Shown piece by piece: positions 5,707-8,741 of a stretch of DNA of 8,741 bases. Origin of the DNA: Desulfovibrionaceae bacterium UBA930 (lineage in GTDB: Bacteria; Desulfobacterota; Desulfovibrionia; Desulfovibrionales; Desulfovibrionaceae); NCBI GenBank assembly GCA_002293605.1, contig DBDO01000089.1:1-8741 (forward strand). Direction: 5' to 3'. The first letter of the stretch is position 1, and every line of letters starts with the position of its first letter. The notes under the pieces are model-generated. The model did no database searches, was not told the DNA's origin, and saw only the letters and a list, made by a program, of their open reading frames with translations. The translations under genes and the position numbers were made by a program.

Positions 5707-5927
5707 TTCTTCTAAGTGTGCAATAGATGTTAAAGAAACAATCCTGTTGCGAAAGTCTTCAAACTCTTCACCCTCACTGCTTGCCAATATAGACAGGGAA
5801 TAAAATCTATCTGTTGAAGGAGATTCTGCTTTTGCTTTTTTCATATCCAGTCTGTTTACATTGACTATAGTCCAACACTCGGTATATCCACGTTTTCGCG
5901 CTTTTTGATGACTCTTTTCCGCCTCCC
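5701..5927 (-). pseudogene. Out-of-frame C-terminal part of the XcyI-family endonuclease
   Basis: Immediately after the GGG at 5927-5925 the homologous reading moves to the -1 frame, giving GEAEKSHQKARKRGYTECW, then INxNRLD-like sequence, SPSTDRFYSLS and a terminal HLEEQ before TAG at 5703-5701. This is 74 residues that belong to the endonuclease: GEAEKSH is the pattern expected directly after NRI in this family. The actual frame instead gives 19 unrelated residues, RRKRVIKKRE and so on, and stops at 5865. Adding one base to the G-run would restore a 330-residue protein, close to the family's usual length of about 330. It has no start signal of its own and is therefore a broken-off part, not a separate gene. 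Confidence 0.85.
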
Positions 5928-6692
5928 TATCCGGTTATGAATATTAGAAACGTCAGTGCCACTTTTTATTTCTATTGCGGCAACATTTCGGAAGCCCCCG
6001 CGCGGCATTTCTTCACGGATAATGATATCGGGATCCGGCGCAAATTCGATCAACACTTTATGCTTTGTTGCGCTCATAATTTCTATAGTATTTTCACGTA
6101 TATCTGTCGCCGCATGAGCTACTATCTGGCGGATAATCTCAAAAACTTGAATAATTCCCGCTGCTCCTCGCTGGCTATTAGCTCCACCGCGCAATTGAGG
6201 GCCAACGGTTAAAAGAGCGAGGTCGTCAAGAAGCTCTTTACTGGGGCTGAGTGTTTCAATACCGTGTAGCAATGAAGATGCAGCTCGACAAAATGCCATG
6301 CAAAGTTCAGGAATATCATCAACTATATATTTATTAATCGTCCCTCGTGTCTCCATACACTTAAAAGGACCAGCTCCAAAGCCTTTGTCCTGCCCATAAA
6401 ATTCCTTCTGGCTGTATCCCATGAGCAAGCGATAATATCCCAGTAAATACGGGTTCTCCTCAAGTACAGTCGGCACGGCAAAGAGTAACTCGCCTCGTAA
6501 GCCATAATGCGCCATCTGGGCTAAATCTTTATCTGACACATATTGGGCAAGTTGTTTATCAATATCAGTAATTTTCATGCCTTTCACAGTCTCAAAGAGC
6601 GCATTTTGAAGATAGGTCGCGCGGAATTTTTTCAGAAGAAAGGCAAAATCAGCTTGCAGCTTCGGGGCGGGAAAGTTGAGTTTTCGTTTCAT
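5865..6692 (-). CDS. Type II restriction endonuclease, XcyI/Cfr9I family, frameshifted near the C-terminus
   Basis: The product as read has 275 residues. It resembles XcyI-family endonucleases, which cleave C^CCGGG: GLRGELLFAVPTVLEENP (64-81), LGYYRLLMGYSQKEFY (84-99) and a PD-(D/E)XK active site with Asp222 in PDPD, then Glu241 and Lys243 in AIEIKSG. Residues 1-256 are family-like. The last 19 are a frameshift product, and the true C-terminus lies in the next frame (5701-5927). The start ATG overlaps the methyltransferase stop (ATGA), with AAGGA (6703-6707) ten bases upstream, indicating translational coupling. The block is more AT-rich than its neighbours, which suggests horizontal gain. 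The catalytic residues are present, but loss of the conserved C-terminal part probably inactivates it. A sequencing error in the G-run is the main alternative. Confidence 0.85.
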   Translation of the reverse strand: MKRKLNFPAPKLQADFAFLLKKFRATYLQNALFETVKGMKITDIDKQLAQYVSDKDLAQMAHYGLRGELLFAVPTVLEENPYLLGYYRLLMGYSQKEFYGQDKGFGAGPFKCMETRGTINKYIVDDIPELCMAFCRAASSLLHGIETLSPSKELLDDLALLTVGPQLRGGANSQRGAAGIIQVFEIIRQIVAHAATDIRENTIEIMSATKHKVLIEFAPDPDIIIREEMPRGGFRNVAAIEIKSGTDVSNIHNRIGRRKRVIKKRENVDIPSVGL

Positions 6693-7612
6693 GCAGCAAC
6701 AATCCTTACACTATCATTGCCGCTCTGGCGGAGCCGCCCGGCAGCCAGCGCAACATACTCGGGATTGAGTTCGATTCCCACATACCGGCGACCTTCCTCC
6801 TGACTTGCAAGCCCCACAGTGCCTGAGCCAAAAAAAGGATCAAGAATAAAGTCACCTGGCTGCGATGAGGCCTGGATACAGGGACGGATCAAATCCGTGG
6901 GAAAAGTAGCAAAATGCGCGCCCGCAAAGGGCCTTGTGTTCACTGCCCACACAGAACGCCGGTTTCTTAATCCCCCATGCCCAGCAGGCTCCCGGGAGGC
7001 TTGCCAGCCATAGAAGTACTGTTCAGATTTTGTAAGCATGAACAGATATTCATGGGAGCGTGTCGGGCGATCTTTAACGCTTTCCGGCATGGCATTGGGT
7101 TTATGCCAAACAATGTCATCGCGAAGGTACCAACCGTCCTCTTGAAGCGCAAAAGCCAAGCGCCAGGGGACTCCAAGTAAATCTTTGGGTTTTAAGCCTT
7201 CTGGTGTATCGGGGCGGACACTCATTGCCCGCGCGGGATTTTTTTTGTCAGGCGCGCGGTAGCCCCGATTTCCGCTGGTGTAACCGTCCCCTATATTGAG
7301 CCATAGCGTGCCATCATTCATCAATACACGCCTTACTTCTGTAAAAACAATCACCAATTTATTCAAAAACTGTGCAAGCGTCTCCTCAAGGCCAATCTGT
7401 GCATCAATCCCATAGGTGCGCAAGCCCCAATAGGGAGGAGATGTAATAACACAGCGAACAGATTGATCCTTGAGCCGCCGTAAAACCGTTAAGGCATCCC
7501 CTTCAAAAATGATTGAAGACTCAAGAACTAAAGACTGTTCTTTGCTGGCACGCTCAATTACAGGCATTTCTACCAAAGCAGTTTTTTGAAGCATGGGAGT
7601 TCTCTGGACCAT
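6689..7612 (-). CDS. DNA (cytosine-N4)-methyltransferase, beta class, modification partner for CCCGGG
   Basis: This 307-residue S-adenosylmethionine-dependent DNA methyltransferase has motif order IV, target-recognition region, then I, which is the beta class. The catalytic motif TSPPYWGLRTYG is at 57-68; TSPPY is typical of N4-cytosine enzymes. A recognition region follows with LRDDIVWHKPNAMPESVKDR (163-182) and SHEYLFMLTKS (186-196). The AdoMet-binding DPFFGSGT is at 258-265, followed by YVGIELNPEY. Length and neighbourhood match M.XcyI/M.Cfr9I, so protection of CCCGGG is the likely role. The frame is intact. The start used has only AAGG nearby (three bases before the ATG); Met7 is an alternative that would give 301 residues. 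It precedes and overlaps the endonuclease by four bases, the order that allows methylation first. Confidence 0.9.
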   Translation of the reverse strand: MVQRTPMLQKTALVEMPVIERASKEQSLVLESSIIFEGDALTVLRRLKDQSVRCVITSPPYWGLRTYGIDAQIGLEETLAQFLNKLVIVFTEVRRVLMNDGTLWLNIGDGYTSGNRGYRAPDKKNPARAMSVRPDTPEGLKPKDLLGVPWRLAFALQEDGWYLRDDIVWHKPNAMPESVKDRPTRSHEYLFMLTKSEQYFYGWQASREPAGHGGLRNRRSVWAVNTRPFAGAHFATFPTDLIRPCIQASSQPGDFILDPFFGSGTVGLASQEEGRRYVGIELNPEYVALAAGRLRQSGNDSVRIVAA

Positions 7613-7636
7613 ATGCCTTATGTTGCATAAAATTAG

Positions 7637-7670
7637 AAATATTTTCGCATGAGAGCTATTAGCAAATAGC
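7637..7670 (-). promoter_or_regulatory. Candidate promoter and operator palindrome of the restriction-modification operon
   Basis: A perfect inverted repeat GCTATT-AGCA-AATAGC (7655-7670) lies 43-58 bases upstream of the methyltransferase start. On the minus strand it contains TTGCTA (7665-7660), a possible -35 box, followed after 16 bases by AATATT (7643-7638), a weak -10. The overlap would suit repression by a DNA-binding protein, perhaps the methyltransferase itself. No control-protein gene is present. It could instead be the end of the glycerate kinase transcript, but no T-run follows the stem. Confidence 0.35.
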
Positions 7671-7700
7671 CCTGTTCTTTCTTACCCGATCTTGCGCAAT

Positions 7701-8741
7701 TCAACAACAGTTTGGAGCTGCCAGCGCCTTAAGCCCCATACCCACCCGCAAGGTCCGGCACAGGCGCGCCGTGGCCTGTTCCAAAAGCTCTCCGGCGTGC
7801 TCCATGCAGTATTCCAGGCTGACAATGGAGCATACCGCCCCGGCCAGGGCATCAACGCCCTGCGCGTATACGGCCTCCACCCCCTGCCCCAGCGAGCCCG
7901 ACAGGCAGACCACCGGCTTGCCCTGCGCTTTGGCGATTTTGGCTACTCCTACCGGGGCCTTGCCATAGGCGGTCTGCGCATCGCTTCTGCCTTCGCCCGT
8001 CAGGATGAAATCCGCCTGGGCTGCCCGGGCTGCAAGATCAGTAGCCTCAAGTACAATGTTTATGCCCGGCTCAAGGACCGCCCCGGTAAAAAAGAGCAGG
8101 CCCGCGCCAAGCCCTCCGGCAGCGCCCGCGCCTGGCATGCGGGCTGCGTCCTTGCCTGTATTTTGCCGGGCGATAGCGGCAAAACGCTCCAGCGCGGCGT
8201 CAAGCTCGCGTACCATCTCCGGTGTGGCCCCTTTTTGCGGGCCGAACACGGCGGAAGCGCCGCGCTCCCCTGTCAGGGGGTTGTCCACATCGCAGGCAAC
8301 GCGAATGCGTGTTTTTGCCAGCAGCGGGTCAAGGCCGGAACAGTCAATACGGGCAAGATGGGTGAGAGCCGCGCCGCCCGGCGCAAGTTCCCGGCCTGAA
8401 GCATCAAGAAAGCGCGCGCCAAGGGCGCGCAGGGCCCCGCTTCCGCCATCGTTGGTGGCGCTTCCCCCGATGCCTATGATGAGGGTAGGCGTGTCCCGGC
8501 AAGGCCCTTCTGCTTCAGCGCAATGCGCCCTATCATGCAAGGCGGCCAGGGCGCTCCGGATGAGTTCCCCGGTTCCATATGTATCAGCCCGCAGGGGGTC
8601 ACGATCCTCGGCTTTGAGCAGGGGCAGCCCGGATGCGGCGGCCATTTCCACAACAGCCGTATTGCCCTTGCTCAAAAGGCCCCATTCTGCCTCAACTGCC
8701 TCGCCCAGCGGGCCGCGCACGCGCGCCCTGCGCAGTTGCCC
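7701..8741 (-). CDS. Glycerate kinase (GlxK/GarK family), 5' end beyond the window
   Basis: This is the C-terminal 346 residues of a type I glycerate kinase, which phosphorylates D-glycerate with ATP and feeds glycerate into glycolysis. The frame is open to the right edge, so about 60 N-terminal residues (with the APDSFKGSL-type motif) are outside. Visible family blocks in order are GPLGE, VVEMAAASGLPL, YGTGELI, IIGIGGSATNDGG, ALGARFLDASG, VACDVDNPLTG, GASAVFGPQKGATPEMV, PGAGAAGGLGAGLL and ILTGEGRSDAQTAYGK. A roughly ten-residue insertion with two cysteines (AHCAEAEGPC) precedes the IIGIGG block. A GTG at 8720 is in frame but is not the start, because homology continues upstream of it. It lies upstream of, and in the same direction as, the restriction-modification genes, 88 bases away, and is much richer in GC. 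Confidence 0.93.
   Translation of the reverse strand, partial: GQLRRARVRGPLGEAVEAEWGLLSKGNTAVVEMAAASGLPLLKAEDRDPLRADTYGTGELIRSALAALHDRAHCAEAEGPCRDTPTLIIGIGGSATNDGGSGALRALGARFLDASGRELAPGGAALTHLARIDCSGLDPLLAKTRIRVACDVDNPLTGERGASAVFGPQKGATPEMVRELDAALERFAAIARQNTGKDAARMPGAGAAGGLGAGLLFFTGAVLEPGINIVLEATDLAARAAQADFILTGEGRSDAQTAYGKAPVGVAKIAKAQGKPVVCLSGSLGQGVEAVYAQGVDALAGAVCSIVSLEYCMEHAGELLEQATARLCRTLRVGMGLKALAAPNCC

Noticed and set aside
5895..5935. Programmed -1 ribosomal frameshift in the endonuclease gene, since AGGGAGG lies upstream of CAAAAAG as in dnaX-like sites
   Set aside because: The conserved GEAEKSHQK segment requires the frame change at the GGG itself, before the A-run; a slip at CAAAAAG would leave those residues replaced by RRKRVIK. 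The A-run is not a proper X XXY YYZ heptamer in frame. A deletion or sequence error is simpler.
5686..7700. Direct repeats as insertion scars at the restriction-modification borders (TGTTCTTCT near 5705 versus TGTTCTTTCT near 7674)
   Set aside because: The match is short and imperfect, T-rich, and not positioned as clean termini.
7692..8399. Plus-strand open frame of 235 codons
   Set aside because: It is antisense to the clearly homologous glycerate kinase gene.

Overview
The window looks like chromosomal DNA of a Desulfovibrio-type deltaproteobacterium. This is an inference from the GC-rich core genes, the variant FmdE-family protein, the anaerobe-type cysteine-rich flavoprotein and the metA-type acyltransferase; no rRNA or other decisive marker is present. 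There are ten recognisable genes, one of them frameshifted, and no tRNA, rRNA, CRISPR array or insertion sequence was seen.

Layout. At the left edge an unassigned minus-strand open frame runs out of the window. A small plus-strand CBM48 (glycogen-binding-like) protein follows at 215-523. A minus-strand group, transcribed right to left, covers 2786-578: an FmdE-family zinc-ribbon protein, a QmcA-type stomatin/SPFH membrane protein, and its usual partner, a short NfeD-like membrane protein. The fmdE-to-qmcA gap holds overlapping, mutually exclusive hairpins. Divergently, on the plus strand, come metA (2946-3887, predicted to use acetyl-CoA because it carries Glu111), a flavodoxin-fold FMN reductase with a cysteine cluster (3992-4633), and a secreted Sel1-repeat protein (4777-5685).

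From 5701 to 7612 there is a more AT-rich block on the minus strand. It is a complete-looking type II restriction-modification cassette of the XcyI/Cfr9I kind, expected to recognise CCCGGG. The methyltransferase stop and the endonuclease start overlap as ATGA. The endonuclease frame is broken by a one-base deficit in a GGG run at 5925-5927. The catalytic core is upstream of the break, and the family's C-terminal part continues in the next frame to 5701. Restoring one base gives a 330-residue protein. The cassette sits between the Sel1 gene and a 5'-truncated glycerate kinase gene that runs off the right edge (7701-8741).

The most notable points are the broken endonuclease next to an apparently intact methyltransferase, the alternative-hairpin leader of qmcA, the palindrome overlapping the putative metA promoter, the FmdE protein that lacks two canonical metal ligands, and the Glu111 substrate-specificity marker in MetA. 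I see no clearly new multi-gene system here.
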